From positions 2,719,856 to 2,783,855 of the forward strand of contig JAEVLN010000007.1 of assembly GCA_018350325.1 (NCBI GenBank): DNA of 64,000 nt. The letters run 5' to 3'. The notes beneath the pieces were generated by a model. That model did not search any database and was not told the DNA's origin. It saw only the letters and a program-made list of their open reading frames with translations. Below are positions 31,742 through 44,088 of the stretch, piece by piece. Position 1 is the stretch's first letter. Each line of letters begins with the position of its first letter. Source of the DNA: Globodera rostochiensis (taxonomy: Eukaryota; Nematoda; Chromadorea; Rhabditida; Heteroderidae). The position numbers were made by a program, and so were the translations under genes.

Positions 31742-34700
31742 CTAGGTTCCTTCGGCAATGTTGAATTTGAAATTCGGGCCAAAATTTGCTTCAATTTTGT
31801 TGCCAGGATGGAACAAAGAAATGCATGGAAACAAATCTGCGCCAAAATCGACATGCAACCCGTCAGTTTCTGAAAATAAACACAACGAAATAAATAAATT
31901 AAAAAGATTTATTAAATCCAAAAATAATGGGCCATCGATTAGATTTTTAAATTTAAAAAACACGCCAAAAGTAGTTAATGCTCTTATTTTCCTCACCTAA
32001 ACGCTTTCCATTTTTTGTGTAAATGATTTGGCGATTTGCCAAATCGACGCCGCAGCCAATAACGTCATTGACGTCAAACTCTTCGACGTCGTAATCACTT
32101 TCATAGTAAGCGTCGGCTCCCTCAACCAAAAAAGTGCCAATGTTTGCGTATGCGTAAGTGCCTTTGTTCTCCCCAACACAGTCGTCCAATGCCATTTGTT
32201 TGGTTGCGAGTCCAATGTGAATACCGCTAAATATACGTTTTAAATGAAAATGCTTCTAAAACACTTCGAAGCACAACTATTTATTTATTTAACTTACTAG
32301 TCTCTTTTCTCCAAAATGGTCACTTCGTAGTAGAAAATGCCAGAATTCCCTTTTGGAATTGGTCGTTCGGCAAAGACAGAGCGATACCCTGAAAAGAAGT
32401 ACATTAATTTTTTAATCAAATCATTTAACAGAATAATACTTTACCGTGATAATATCCAGTATATTGAACAATCAATCGGGCGGGCTCAGAAAGTGCGAGT
32501 TTCTTGTGACATGCAGCGGAATCCCATCGATTTTGAAGGGTTAGCCCTAAGGAAATATAATTTTATTTCAAAATATTAAAATACAATTTTGCTTTTGTGT
32601 AGGGAAATGAATAAAAAGTGGCAATTTTTGATTTGGCTATGAAAAAAGTAGGTATCTTGAAATGCGGTTACAAATTTCTGATTTTTCTATATGCAATAAA
32701 TACTCCTACCATCTTTTGCTCTAATAATCCCCCACCCTCTAATAATGCCGCCCTTTCTGAGAAGGTTAAAAATAATTCCCCATGGGGAATTAAAAGTGGA
32801 TATACGGTATATGAGTATAGCACTTTGATAGGTAAAACAGACAGTGTGACACCTGTAAGAGCACGACCATTAGTTGGGAATTGCAGCTGGTAGGCTTCCG
32901 GATGAAAATGGTACTGATACACGCCGACTTGTTCGACCTCCGTCAACACTCGGGACGGAACTGTCAAAAAAGCAAACTTTAACCGAATTTTGGAGTCGGA
33001 ATTATGAAAATATTAAAATTCAAACTGCCAATCCAAATGAGTGATACCAATATTCTCAATAAAATCCTTTTGAGGAATGAGCGGTAAACGAATTTTGAAA
33101 AGTGCCGTGCCTAGCATTGCGCGTCTATTCTTCGCCGAAGGCTTTTTCTTATTTTGACGGCATTTTTCGTCCGCCCAGCAAAGTGCCTAATATGAAAATA
33201 TAAAGAATAATATTAAAAAAAAAATTAAAATCATTTTAATTTATTTTAATAATTATTATAAATTTACGGCATTCCAAATTGCAATTTCTTCGCTGATCCA
33301 CAGTTCGTCACGGTCCAAAATCTCACACAATAATTTCTGATCAATTTGCAAAAACTCTTTTGAGAGGATCAAAGTGTCCGCATTCTCATCGATGTAATTC
33401 AAACACCGACGAGCAAAGTCCCAAAATAAATAAAAAATTGAAAATGTAAATTACATAATACTTAACAATTGGACTTAACCCGCTTTATATTAGCTTCGAA
33501 AATCTGCAAAACATCCCAAATCACTTCTATACGACAACAAATTTAATTGAAGCCTTTATAATATTTAAACCGGTTATTATTAAAATTGTTTCAGAAAATT
33601 AATTCTAAAATGACCCAAATTATTATAATTAGAGATCGGACGGTACGGGAAAGTACCAAGGCTTTTTCGGTACTTTTCGGTACTCAGGCTTCGGTACTTT
33701 CCCGAAAAGTACCGACCGAACCTTTTTGGAAAGTACCGATGGTTTTCGGTACCGGTACTTTTTTGGTACTTTAACGAAAAGTACCGACCGGAAAAATTTG
33801 AGTACCGAAGGTACCGACCAAACAAAATTTGAGTACCGAAAAAAGTACCGAATGGAAAAAATTGGTAATATAGTTGAATTTTTCAAGCTTTTTTAATATC
33901 ACAAGGCTCAGTGGTTAAACTGTGAACAAAAGTCCGTTTTATCTGAGGTTCGAGTCCTCGAGTCAAAATTTCTTTTTATTCGTTTTATTGAATGCCCTGC
34001 TGGTGAGTGATGTGGTTGCCTGGGGTTCAAACCCCCGACTGTGTAAATAGTTTTTTGTGTCTTATTTTTTCTTTAAATATGTGTTTAAGATTTTTAAAAT
34101 TGAAGGTAATTTAGGAATTTATCAATTTTTTTAAAGAAAGTTACTAGCAAATTAATTTTCAAAAATTTTAACCGATTCAAAATTTACCGAAAAGTACCGA
34201 CCGACCCTTCTGGCCGGTCTCTAATTATAATTGTTGTCGGGCAGATAGAAAAAACATTCCTCACCTCTTTTCCAAAAAAGCGAGCCTCGTCAAGTGCGTT
34301 AAAAGCATTCAGCTTCAATATGAAGTTCAAACACGCATTGACAAGTTCAGGAAGGTTATATTTGTCGGCTAAAATACAATTAATCCATTAAATTTTTTTT
34401 TGAAACTTTCTAAGGTAATTTTTAATAAATTTCAACATAATTATGAATTTACATTAAATTGCAAAAAAAGGAATTAGCGGATCACTTTCATAAAATTCAC
34501 CCGCATAAAGCACAGAAATTGCATTTTCTCCGTTCAGTCCACTCAAATCTTTGGCGTAAATGAAGGCTAACATCGCCTTGAACACGCCCACTTCCATGTC
34601 CGACACCTTCACATCTTCATCGCCAAAACGGAACATTGCCTCAAAAACGTCGGAAGCTTTTGCTAGAATTGCTTTATGTGCCTTCACAAGCTTCAAATTC

Positions 34701-35106
34701 AAAGAAACAAAAAAATTAAGAAAAAAAAGAATCTAAGCCTAAATGATAATTTAATCTATCCCCAAAACTCGCCTCTTGTTCGTCTCCCACCAAAAAGTGA
34801 ACGTCCGCACGATCGGTCGTCCACGAGACTGGGGTTGATTGAGCTTTGCCAGAACTGGATGCTCCTTTTTCGAGTTTAGTGTTTTTTTTTGGCGATGCAT
34901 CTGAATTCTCTACGTGAGTCAGTCGAAAATTTAAGTTAAAATATTTCGATATTTAAATAAATTTTTTAGTCACCCCACACACTGAAAAAAGCGATGAAAT
35001 ATTGGCCCAAATTTTTAATTTGAAACAAATTTTTCTGACCCGTTTCCAGCAGAATGGAAGCGGCCACAAACAAGCAAATTGCGGCCAAGAAGAGAAAGGT
35101 GGGCAT
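31742..35106 (-). CDS. Secreted BTB-BACK-SPRY protein, left-arm copy
   Basis: This is the mirror of 48148-51507 with the same exon set and a stop at 31742-31744. The signal peptide differs by one residue (CLFVAAS against CLLVAAS). The exon before SPRY reads NGRALT against NRRALT. The fused signal-linker-BTB exon structure, GC donor, absence of AG before the DFARRCL exon and the hAT MITE in intron 4 are all shared, so they predate the inverted duplication. Exons appear open by comparison with the mirror. Two nearly identical secreted genes in opposite orientation may be kept alike by gene conversion. Confidence 0.75.
33630..34223. mobile_element. hAT-type MITE (594 bp) with tRNA-like segments, left-arm copy
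   Basis: Ends are TAGAGATCGGACGG and GGCCGGTCTCTA, with the duplication attataat at 33622-33629 and 34224-34231. Both ends are rich in repeated GGTACTTTTCGGTACC motifs. The core has a tRNA-like stretch (about 33902-33963) with GGCTCAGTGGTTA and a perfect B box GGTTCGAGTCC, and a second T-arm-like GGGGTTCAAACCCC near 34024. It sits in intron 4 of the secreted BTB-SPRY gene. Confidence 0.82.
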
Positions 35107-35880
35107 TTTGAGGTAATAAAAATAAAATTAGATTTGAATGATGGCTTTCTGCTGCATGCCACCGCTTTTATACGCCTTTAATCGCAGTCTTAGCAGTGAC
35201 TTTGTTTCAAAATAGCATTGTCAACGAAGAGAGTGGAGGGGACGCGAGAGAATGCGTTGGCATTTACGCAAAGATTGCCTTACTCCAACAAAGATATATG
35301 CCAAAAATAGAGGGCATTTGGGGCCCCCTGTTTATGCCAATTTTGGGGGGGGGGGGTTGAAGCATTACGGCTAATGTATTGTATGGAAGAAGCGCCTGGA
35401 TGGGATGCGGGAGAATGCGTTGGCATAAATGGCTGTTTTTTACATATACATTGTTTTACTCCAACAAAGATATATGCCAGAAATGGTCGGGGCATTTGGG
35501 GCCCCCCGTTTATGCCAATTTTGGGGGGGGGGGGGGTTGAAGCATCATGGCTAATGTATTGTATGGAAAAAGCGCCCCTAGGCAGAGTAAATGGCCAAAG
35601 AAGCAGAGATATTGGTCGATAAATCTGAATTGAACTTTGCATATGACAGGAGCTGCTTTAAGCGGGTGAGGTGACGTGGAACTTTTGGGCATCCTCTAAA
35701 TTTCTATTTTCGTGCACTTTTTTTACGAATTTTCTAATGCCTGTCGAAAACGAAAGACCCAGAATTAATCAAATTTATTCAAGTCCCGTCTTCTTGGCCA
35801 CGGAGTTCCGTCATAAATAACCGGACAGTTTTGCGCCGTGCCGTTTTGAGCGCAAATTTGGCTCGGGTAGGGTCAACTTG
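35107..35880 (-). promoter_or_regulatory. Upstream region of the left-arm secreted gene, internally duplicated
   Basis: Homologous to 12690-13340 and 47570-48147. This copy contains a tandem duplication of about 178 bases, each unit with a G run (35345-35356 and 35523-35537), TGAAGCAT(T/C)A(C/T)GGCTAATG and a CCAACAAAGATATATGCC block. The right arm has one unit. Confidence 0.55.
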
Positions 35881-36059
35881 GGCGCCGACAAGTTTGAAAG
35901 ATTTTGTAATTAAGAAAATTAAATAAATTCAAATTTTTCAAAAACTCTTAATTGTTTAAGCTTAAACTTAAAAGATGATATACGAAAATCGTTTCGTGCT
36001 AACTTGGCGCGCCGAATCATAACGTTCTTTAGCTCGAATTGTTTTCTATTATAACAATT

Positions 36060-37640
36060 TACAGATAAAGTGCTTCCAAATGATACCAAGAAAACTACCG
36101 GATTGTTTGTCGCTTTTGCCGCCAATTTGTTTCCATGTCTTTCGTTGTATGAACCTGGCACCAAAAAGTAAGAACTTTTCCGTTTACCGAACTCATTAAG
36201 ATGGCCGAATCGTTCCATTTTTGTGATCTTTTCATGGTATCGCTATAAAAAAATTTTATTTTTTAATTAAGGCTGGAGGCTTCCATTTTTGTAAATGGTT
36301 TTTATTAAACGAGAAGTCAAAACGGCAGGAAGCAAGCAACAACTTCCTTTTTAAATTACCGTATTCCTGCATTAGAGCCCCTGGGGGGGGGGGGGGTTCC
36401 CCATGGTTCTCACCTTGTCCTTCAATTCCTTCTTCATGCCCAGCAACTCCTCCGTGTACTGCTTCATTTCCATTTTCATCTCTTCACCAATTTCGTTTCG
36501 GTCGCCCAAAGTGTCGGTATCCCAAACATCTGAAAAATTTTAAGAGAAACGCTTCTAATGTGTGTTTTAAAAAACATAAAAAATTATTTGCTTCTTTTAT
36601 ACCATTTCATTTTGTGCCACCAAATCGAAGCTGGCGCTTGAATTTGGAGAATTGACCTTTTGTTGGCGTTCCAATTCGGCAATTCTGTCCCTTAAAAGAC
36701 GCAATTCTTCGGATAAGTCCCAAATTGGCGAAAGTTGGCCACAAATGTTCTGTAAACTGATTTAGTATCGGCTATAAAACAAATCAAATCGATAGTTTCC
36801 AATTTTTAAAACGCATCGGCAATTTTGAATTCAAAGTTTAACGTTTTGTTAAGAACTGTGCAAAATTTCGAAAATTTTGCCGATTTCGAAATTAAAAAAA
36901 TTAATTGATGGAGTAGGGTTTCCGATAACCAAAAATCACCTAAACTTTCGTATCTATTCGTTATCTATGCAATCAAATAAAATTGATATCATTCAGTTGC
37001 TCTTTATTTTTTGAATTTTTTATCAAACGCTAGAGAGTCGACAATTTTTTTAAATCGTACCTTTTGTTCATAAGAAACTCCTAATCACTCTATTAAAATT
37101 GAAAGTGAATATTCTTTGCCTTTGAATTTTGTGCAGAATTGACAAAAAGCTTATTTTGGTTGATCGAACCTATTTTAGGTATCTGAGATTTTTTGTACCG
37201 AGTTTGACATTTTTCGAAAAATGCATTAAGAAAATTCAATAAAATACGAATTTTGCTTGTCAAAGTCCTTCAAAGAAATTTTTTCTGGTAAAATCTTGTA
37301 AATTAACCACTTTTTTTGCGCCAATTATCCGGTGTTTGGTGTTTAACGAAGAAATTCAAATACTTATCACATTTTTATTATTAGTTGATAAAACTATCCA
37401 ATTCTCCATTTTTGTGTCGACATTTGCTTTAATCAAATAAAAGATTCAATTAATGAGACGATAAGAGAAATTATCAACAGTGAAAATGTCCTTCCCCCAT
37501 TTTGGTGGCACAACGATAAAATTATAAAAATAATCCAAATTTAGTCTATAAAAACTTTGGGTCAATTTAAATACAAATTCTGATAATGACGCCCGGACAG
37601 TGAACAATTTTTTTAAAGTTAAATGCCCATTCTTTAGGGG
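36060..37640. pseudogene. Relics of a coiled-coil SPRY gene, left arm
   Basis: On the plus strand, 36094-36172 reads TGLFVAFAANLFPCLSLYEP, an SPRY last-exon fragment. On the minus strand, about 36760-36605 reads LRLLRDRIAELERQQKVNSP and SASFDLVAQNE, and about 36533-36412 reads DVWDTDTLGDRNEIGEEMKM followed by MKKELKDK; both correspond to the N-terminal coiled coil of the gene at 14764. Plus-strand 37560-37620 resembles the SPRY gene 3' end and flank at 18490-18540. The pieces are in conflicting orientations and cannot form one gene. Confidence 0.6.
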
Positions 37641-37821
37641 TGTAATTTTTTCGGGGGTTTCGTAAAATTTTTGATTTTCGTCTGCAGCCCTCATTCGAAT
37701 CAAAGTATGCACAGCATTCAAAAAACAAAATTGTTTTCGTGGTGATATAATTGCCTATAAACATATTTTTAAAATCATAAAATTAAAAGTCTAAATCATA
37801 AAAAATACTTAAAATTCCAAA

Positions 37822-39340
37822 ATGAACAAATTTTTGGGAATATTATTTTGTGCATGGATCCATCAATTAGCAATTGTTTCTGTTTCTTCGGGCCGAGTTG
37901 TTGGCTATTATCAGGGCAACCGGGCCTTGACGAGTGCTCAGGTTGCCATATAATTTCTTTTTTAAATATATTTTTTGAATTTCTGCTTTTTTTGAAAATA
38001 GGCCAAGAAGCTGACCCACCTGATCCTTGCCTTTTCGGTACCGGATGCTCAAGGCAATTTGAGTCCTTTAACTTCTGTCCAAGCGCAAACTTTAACAACT
38101 GGAAAATCCGCAAATAGCGCTCTGAAAGTGTTAATTGCCATTGGCGGAGGGTAAAATTATTTTTAAATTAAAAGATTATTTTGATAATTTTAAGCGGTTT
38201 TAATGCAAGCATTTTTACATCGCTAACATCAAACAATGGAACCCGACAAGAGTTTATCGCTAAAATTGTCTCTTTTCTGAAAAGTAATGGATTGGATGGT
38301 GCCAACATCGACTGGCAATTCCCAACAGTGGTAAACAAAATGGGATACGAACAAAACTTATCGACAAAAGCGTTACATATATTTTCCTGAAAATATAAAT
38401 GTTTTAAATTTATAACATTTGAAAACTTATTTAACAGAATGACAAGGCCAATTATGTGGCATTTCTGCATGAGCTGAATATGGCACTTCCATCCGGCGCT
38501 TTGCTGAGCATAGCCTCGGCCGCAAGTGCCTTTTATTTGGACCCGGGTTTTGACTTGGCCGGCATTGCCACCGCCGTCGACTTCATCAACGTGATGTGCT
38601 ACAACTATTATGGCGGATGGAGCACAGAGTCGACAGGGCCCAACTCGGCACTTTATCAGGGCACAAATGCCGATCCTTCTGATTCACTAAACACCAACTG
38701 GACAATCGTTTATCATCTGACCAAAATGAACGATCCGGAAAAGGTAAATTCTCTATGATTATGATTGATCGCAATAATAAAAGTAGAGCCAGGAATTTTA
38801 AAAAACCTGGATCTGGATTTTAAAAAACCTGGATTGAAATGACCTGGATCTGGATTTACCTGGATTAAAAATCCAGGTCTGGATCCAGATCCAGTCCGGG
38901 CTCTAAATAAAAGTCACATGCCATCTTAACTTGTTGGCTAAATCAATTTTAGTTGAATTTGGGAGTGCCATTCTACGGTAAATACTGGAACAACGTTGGA
39001 GCACCACTGAATGGTGACGGCCTTTGGCGTCAGCTCGGCACTTATGGTACTGAATTGGCTTGGCGCGACTTGGGCAACAACTCTGATCTGACCAAAATGA
39101 GTTATCATAAAACTGCCAAAACGCCGTACATTTACGATGCTTCTTCCAAAATATTCCTGACCTTTGACAACCCTCAATCACTGGAAGATAAGGTAAGAAA
39201 ATTTTAGAAAGGATTTAAAAATTTAATATTTTTAGCTTCAATATGTTGCTAGCCAAAAGATTGGAGGCACAATGATCTGGGCCATTGATCAGGACGACGA
39301 TAAATTATCTTTATTAATGCCGTTTCAAAATGAATTGTGA
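37822..39340 (+). CDS. Secreted GH18 chitinase-like protein with substituted catalytic motif
   Basis: Six exons: 37822-37941, 38002-38150, 38195-38330, 38438-38743, 38953-39192 and 39236-39340, all in phase, giving 351 residues. Residues 1-24 are a signal peptide (MNKFLGILFCAWIHQLAIVS). GH18 signatures follow: GRVVGYYQGN (strand 1), LIAIGGGFN, then LDGANIDWQFP where active enzymes have DGxDxDWE. The central Asp is Asn and the catalytic Glu is Gln. Later motifs are FINVMCYNYYGGW, LGVPFYGKYW and GGTMIWAIDQDD. Chitinases are known from cyst-nematode gland cells, and inactive GH18 proteins elsewhere act as chitin-binding lectins; a binding role is therefore likely, but inferred. Intron 4 holds a MITE. 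The mirror copy is at 44089-45602. Confidence 0.85.
38784..38905. mobile_element. hAT-type MITE (122 bp) in GH18 intron 4
   Basis: Ends TAGAGCCAGG and CCGGGCTCTA, with the duplication aataaaag at 38776-38783 and 38906-38913. The body is built from repeated CCTGGATCTGGATT words and folds on itself. The mirror copy is at 44518-44639, so it inserted before the arms duplicated. Confidence 0.85.
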
Positions 39341-39754
39341 TAAAAGGAAATTGCAAGTTGCTATTCTTGTGTAACCTTCGATAAATCTTTACTCTCTTCA
39401 CTCTTCATATCGAATTAAAGTTAATAAACAATTTATGATAAACTTTCCGTAGGCCGACCAATGACCTAAATTTTGAGTAATAATAAAATGCAAATATTTA
39501 ATTTTGTGAAATCCTGAATTTGCGCTATAATTCGTATTGTGAGTGTTGGGTTTGAACCAGCTTCACTGCAAACTTGTTTATCGGTTTCCCTCAAAAAGGG
39601 GGGTTCTATTTTAGGGGGGGGGGGGGGTATTTTTCAACCTCTTTTTCAGAAATTACTAAAAAAATGCAATTTTTGCACAAATTTTGACCCTTTATGCTAA
39701 CAAAATCAATGACAGAATAGAAATTTTATTATTAAAAAAAACATCAAAGTTCAG

Positions 39755-39975
39755 TTTGGGTGAGAAAGAAAAAAACGGTGTGCAATTTAATTTTCAAGAA
39801 AAACGCGATTGTTTTTTACGTAAATAATTTTACTTGAGTTATTTATTAGTTTTTTGCAGATACTGCCAATTTATGTGTCTCTTCTGCCGCCGAATTGTTT
39901 CCATGCGTTGTATTACCCTGTCACAAAAATTGACGCCAAATTTTGACCAAATTTTGAATACGAATTCTGATGAGG
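39755..39975 (+). pseudogene. SPRY 3' relic, left arm
   Basis: A fragment ending at a GTGAGAAAG donor near 39762 and a last exon after TTTTTGCAG near 39859 read DTANLCVSSAAELFPCVVL before a frame change. The 3' flank matches that of the gene ending at 18509. Confidence 0.6.
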
Positions 39976-40164
39976 AGGGGAAGCCCCCGGACAATGAAAA
40001 AAATTTTTTAAATTTATTTTTTCTTTTGAAAAATACAATTTGTTTTATTTTCAAATTTGTAGTGATTGATTTTTAGTTGCCTTTTTGCCAATCTGGGCTC
40101 GATAAAGAAATTGAACCAATGAAAAATGAGCTCTTTTTGTTAAGAATTCATTAAACAATCAATA

Positions 40165-40375
40165 AAACTAATTTATCAAAAAGAAAGAAAATAAAGTAAA
40201 TAATCCAATGAAATAATCTAACAGCTACAAAGAATATTTTAATCCCAAAAATAAATGTTTTTTCAGTTTTTCGAAAATGCCGACGACTTCGACCCTTTAG
40301 CGGCGTCCAGCGGGCACTCCGTAATTCTCCCAGCCATATTTTTTAACCTTATCGGCGAGCTTTGAATATATTTTT
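40165..40375 (-). pseudogene. Terminal exon relic of the small secreted precursor
   Basis: The minus strand reads KLADKVKKYGWENYGVPAGR then R and a stop at 40297-40299, matching the last exon of the gene at 59273-59832. The 3' flank also matches for over 100 bases (AAAGAATATTTTAATCCC). Upstream exons are absent. Confidence 0.65.
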
Positions 40376-41386
40376 CTAATAGGTTTGATCGTTTATGTCG
40401 CCAAAACTCGTCTTCTCCATTCCGGTTCGTTCATCGGTTGCTTGGTTGGTTATTCAATTTTCTATCTTTAAATAATGACATATTTCTAAGGTTCCGCTCA
40501 CTGCAAAGAATTCCGGTCCATACTCGTCACAGAGTTCACGAAGTTTGTCATAATCCATGAGTTTAAAGGTCTTAATAAAAAAACATTTGATTTTTTTGAC
40601 CTAAATCTTAGTCATATTTTGAAATAAAAACCGATTTCTTTAAAAATAATAAAATTAGTCTTTTCTGTTTGGTTTAGGCTGTGTTCAGCAGAACGAAATT
40701 TAAAAAATAAATTTCAGTTAAGTGATGATTCAAAGTAAGTTCAAAAATAAATTTTTAATATTTCTTTTTGCATAACTTCTTGCCAATCCACGTGACTTGT
40801 AGCTACAACAAGCTCAGTTTCTGAGCACATAATTAATTCTTCGGTTATTTTGTTGGATTTATAAAATTATTGATGTTTTAACGAATTGTAAATGTATCGA
40901 CATTTTTTAGTATTTTTTTATCTTTTATGAAATTCTGTCGATTGACGGTTAAAGGATGTTTCAACTTTTTTCAGTTTATTTTTTGTTGATTTAGAAACCA
41001 ATAATGCATATTTTTTTTTATTAAAGATTATTTAATTAAAATACATTTGTGAGTGTTGTTTTGAGGCGCGTTTATTGTAGTTTTTCTTTGTTATTTTTGT
41101 TGACACCGGAATACTTCTCATAACGCCAAGTGAATTTTTAGAATTTTAGGTTTTTTTGTAAGCATATATTAATTTCACCACTGTTAATATTTATTATGAT
41201 ACCTGTGATCTAATAAAAGCATTTAAAAAAATTAATTTTATTTAAAGTTTGTTCGGTGCGCATAAACGTTAAAAACCTATAAGATGCTTATGCTTCTTGA
41301 AAAATCTTTACGAGTTTGATTATTTCCTTTCAAATTATATTTAAAATCAGACAAAAAAGTGAATTCCGTTTTATAAAATTATTTTT

Positions 41387-41588
41387 CATATAATTATAGT
41401 ATGCTAAAATCTGAGATCATCAACTGATATCATTAGTAAAGACAGAATGCAGAAATTCTAAAATTACAAAAAAGTTAATTCCTTTTTATTAAAGTTTTTT
41501 CATATAATTATAGTATGCTAAAATCTGAGATCATCAACTGATATTATTAGTAAAGATAGAACGCAGAAATTCTAAAATTACAAAAAAA
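41387..41588. repeat. Tandem duplication, period about 118 bp
   Basis: CATATAATTATAGTATGCTA through CAGAAATTCTAAAATTACAAAAAA occurs at about 41387-41470 and again at 41505-41588 with few changes. Confidence 0.8.
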
Positions 41589-42184
41589 AAATCTCTCTTC
41601 CGGGAATCGGGAGCCCCTGGCAAGTTGTGGATTACTTCTTCAACTTTTTGTCGTGCATCTGGGAAAAATAAGGATTTTTCAGTACGGTGGACGACTGAGT
41701 CCCAGGAAGCGGGTTGTGGGTCACAACGGCAGTTGCACAAAGGGAAATTCTTTTCTTTTTGCCCCAATCGCTTAGCACTTGCTGGGAGGATTTTAAGTTG
41801 GGATGTTTGGCATAAGTTAGCTGTTGAACATTTTTCGGTTGGGCTGCCCAGTTTTTCTGGAAAAATGGATAAAAATTGCTGGGTCGAAATTTCGAAAATC
41901 GTTTTTTGTGCCTAACTTTTTTTGGGTTGACTGTATTGATTTGCGATTTTCTCCATTATTGTAGAGATTCTCAAACTGCGTCGGATGGTGTTTAGTTGGT
42001 GTGAAAATTTTTTGAAATTTTCGAGCTAGGCCCCCTAGAAGGTTTTTCGGTTTTTTGTCATTAACTTTTTTTTGGCTGGATTTCAGGCGAAATAAAGATC
42101 GCTTTCAAAACCCAACTTTTGAAGAGCTATCGATTGGTGTTTATTTCGCCTGAAAATTCCAAAAAGTGCTTTTTGCCAGCCAAG

Positions 42185-42253
42185 TGCACCGGTGGCGGAA
42201 TGGTTAGTGGTGTTGGTGTGGGGGGTCGGGTGGGGGTTCGGATCCGCTTGGCT
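42185..42253 (+). other. tRNA-like sequence
   Basis: GGCGGAATGGTTAGTGG resembles an A box and GGGTTCGGATCC a B box, with outer bases GCCAAGTG / CTTGGC able to pair. The middle is G-rich and does not give a normal anticodon arm. It is probably a tRNA-derived repeat or pseudogene. Confidence 0.4.
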
Positions 42254-42933
42254 TAAATCATTTTTTACGACTTTCTGTGCATATGTATGATGCTGGAAAT
42301 AATTTCTAAAATTATTATAAATTATTTTTGATGGTTTAAAAATATTTTTGTGGGTTGTTTGGAAATTTTTTGAAATTTCATTTTTTTGGTCACCAAAATT
42401 GGGGAAATGTTATGAAAATTCATAACTTTTTTTGATGAAGAGCATTCGCAATGAATTTGGTGTCATAAAATGCAGAAAAATAAGCGCTATCTTATTAGTA
42501 TTTTAGTTTTTTGAAAGGTTAAAATGCCAAAAAGTTGTGGTCAATTTTTTGAAAAAAATGAATTTTTCACAAAAAAATCATAAAAATTTTCGGAAATGAG
42601 ATTTTTAAAAACTCATTCATTAGATAAATAGCTTATTTTTTGCTTTATTAGAAACTATTTTAATTCGTATTAATGCCTCAACACAAAACTGAGTTATGTT
42701 GAAAAAAGTGAATTTAGATTTCAAACCCAAAAGGGGGACCCTTATGGAATCTGATCAAAATATTTTTTATTACAAATTTAATCAAAATGAATTTATTTTG
42801 TTTTTTAATGATGTGGGAAGTATTTTCAAGAATTAAAATCATTATTTCCAATTTTTTGAAAATATTTTTTGTGGAAATTCAGAAATTTTAAAAATTTTCA
42901 TTATTTGGGTGGATGAAATTAGGGATTGTTTCA

Positions 42934-43215
42934 AATGTTGTACTTGGCTTTATTTTTAGGGGTTTTATTGTACCTGGCTAAATCAACAGTTCCAAGTTTC
43001 CCTCCCCGCATCCTAAACCGTTGTACCTGGCTCGGTTCAAAACTGTTATCCCGTACCCCGAACGTTGTAACTGGCTCAATCAACAGTAAAAACGGAACTG
43101 CCCAAACCCAAATGTTGTACCTGGCTAATCAACGGTTCAAGACTGTCCTCCCCGAACCCCGAACCGTTGTACCTGGCTCTATCAGCAGTTTAAAACTGCA
43201 CACCCCGAACCCCGA
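42934..43215. repeat. Degenerate tandem array, unit about 50-65 bp
   Basis: Five units share GTTGTACCTGGCT, an AACAGTTCAAAACTGT-like foldback and CCCCGAACCCCGAA. Unit length and sequence drift, as in an old satellite. Confidence 0.7.
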
Positions 43216-43441
43216 CCTAGGTAGCGAAGCTCTATAAGCGCGTTAGCGCTTTACCAGCACATAAAATAGCGTTGTACATCACTCCACTAGTTTTTCATTG
43301 GTTCAATTTCTTTATCGAGCCCAGATTGGCAAAAAGGCAACTAAAAATCAATCACTACAAATTTGAAAATAAAACAAATTGTATTTTTCAAAAGAAAAAA
43401 TAAATTTAAAAAATTTTTTTCATTGTCCGGGGGCTTCCCCT

Positions 43442-43662
43442 CCTCATCAGAATTCGTATTCAAAATTTGGTCAAAATTTGGCGTCAATTTTTGTGACAGG
43501 GTAATACAACGCATGGAAACAATTCGGCGGCAGAAGAGACACATAAATTGGCAGTATCTGCAAAAAACTAATAAATAACTCAAGTAAAATTATTTACGTA
43601 AAAAACAATCGCGTTTTTCTTGAAAATTAAATTGCACACCGTTTTTTTTCTTTCTCACCCAA
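43442..43662 (-). pseudogene. SPRY 3' relic, right arm
   Basis: Mirror of 39755-39975 with the same frame change; both relics were already decayed before duplication. Confidence 0.6.
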
Positions 43663-44088
43663 ACTGAACTTTGATGTTTTTTTTAATAATAAAATTTCTA
43701 TTCTGTCATTGATTTTGTTAGCATAAAGGGTCAAAATTTGTGCAAAAATTGCATTTTTTTTAGTAATTTCTGAAAAAGAGGTTGAAAAATACCCCCCCCC
43801 CCCCCCCCTAAAATAGAACCCCCCTTTTTGAGGGAAACCGATAAACAAGTTTGCAGTGAAGCTGGTTCAAACCCAACACTCACAATACGAATTATAGCGC
43901 AAATTCAGGATTTCACAAAATTAAATATTTGCATTTTATTATTACTCAAAATTTAGGTCATTGGTCGGCCTACGGAAAGTTTATCATAAATTGTTTATTA
44001 ACTTTAATTCGATATGAAGAGTGAAGAGAGTAAAGATTTATCGAAGGTTACACAAGAATAGCAACTTGCAATTTCCTTTTATCACAAT

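Larger units (their letters stand above)
31246..40126. repeat. Inverted repeat 2, left arm (8.88 kb)
   Basis: Reverse complement of 43291-52002. Paired positions sum to 83417 at the inner edge, 83424 in the GH18 gene, 83429 near 36 kb and about 83254 beyond 35.3 kb, because this arm has an extra unit of about 178 bases near 35380-35560. Substitutions and indels are scattered along the arms. Confidence 0.93.
40127..43290. other. Spacer of inverted repeat 2
   Basis: 3164 bases of single-copy sequence at the centre. It holds a relic of the small secreted precursor (40165-40375), a tandem duplication (41387-41588), an unassigned open frame around 41534-41915, a tRNA-like sequence (42185-42253) and a degenerate tandem array (42934-43215). 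The rest is AT-rich without supported genes. Confidence 0.6.

Noticed and set aside
36379..36398. Runs of G or C (also near 35345, 39618, 43792, 47033) as regulatory G-quadruplexes
   Set aside because: Run lengths differ between mirror copies in the way homopolymer read errors do; function cannot be judged.
41534..41915. Open frames with a short cysteine cluster (CNCRCDP) suggesting a retroelement zinc-binding end
   Set aside because: No reverse transcriptase or endonuclease motif nearby and the frame has no conserved neighbours; support is too weak.
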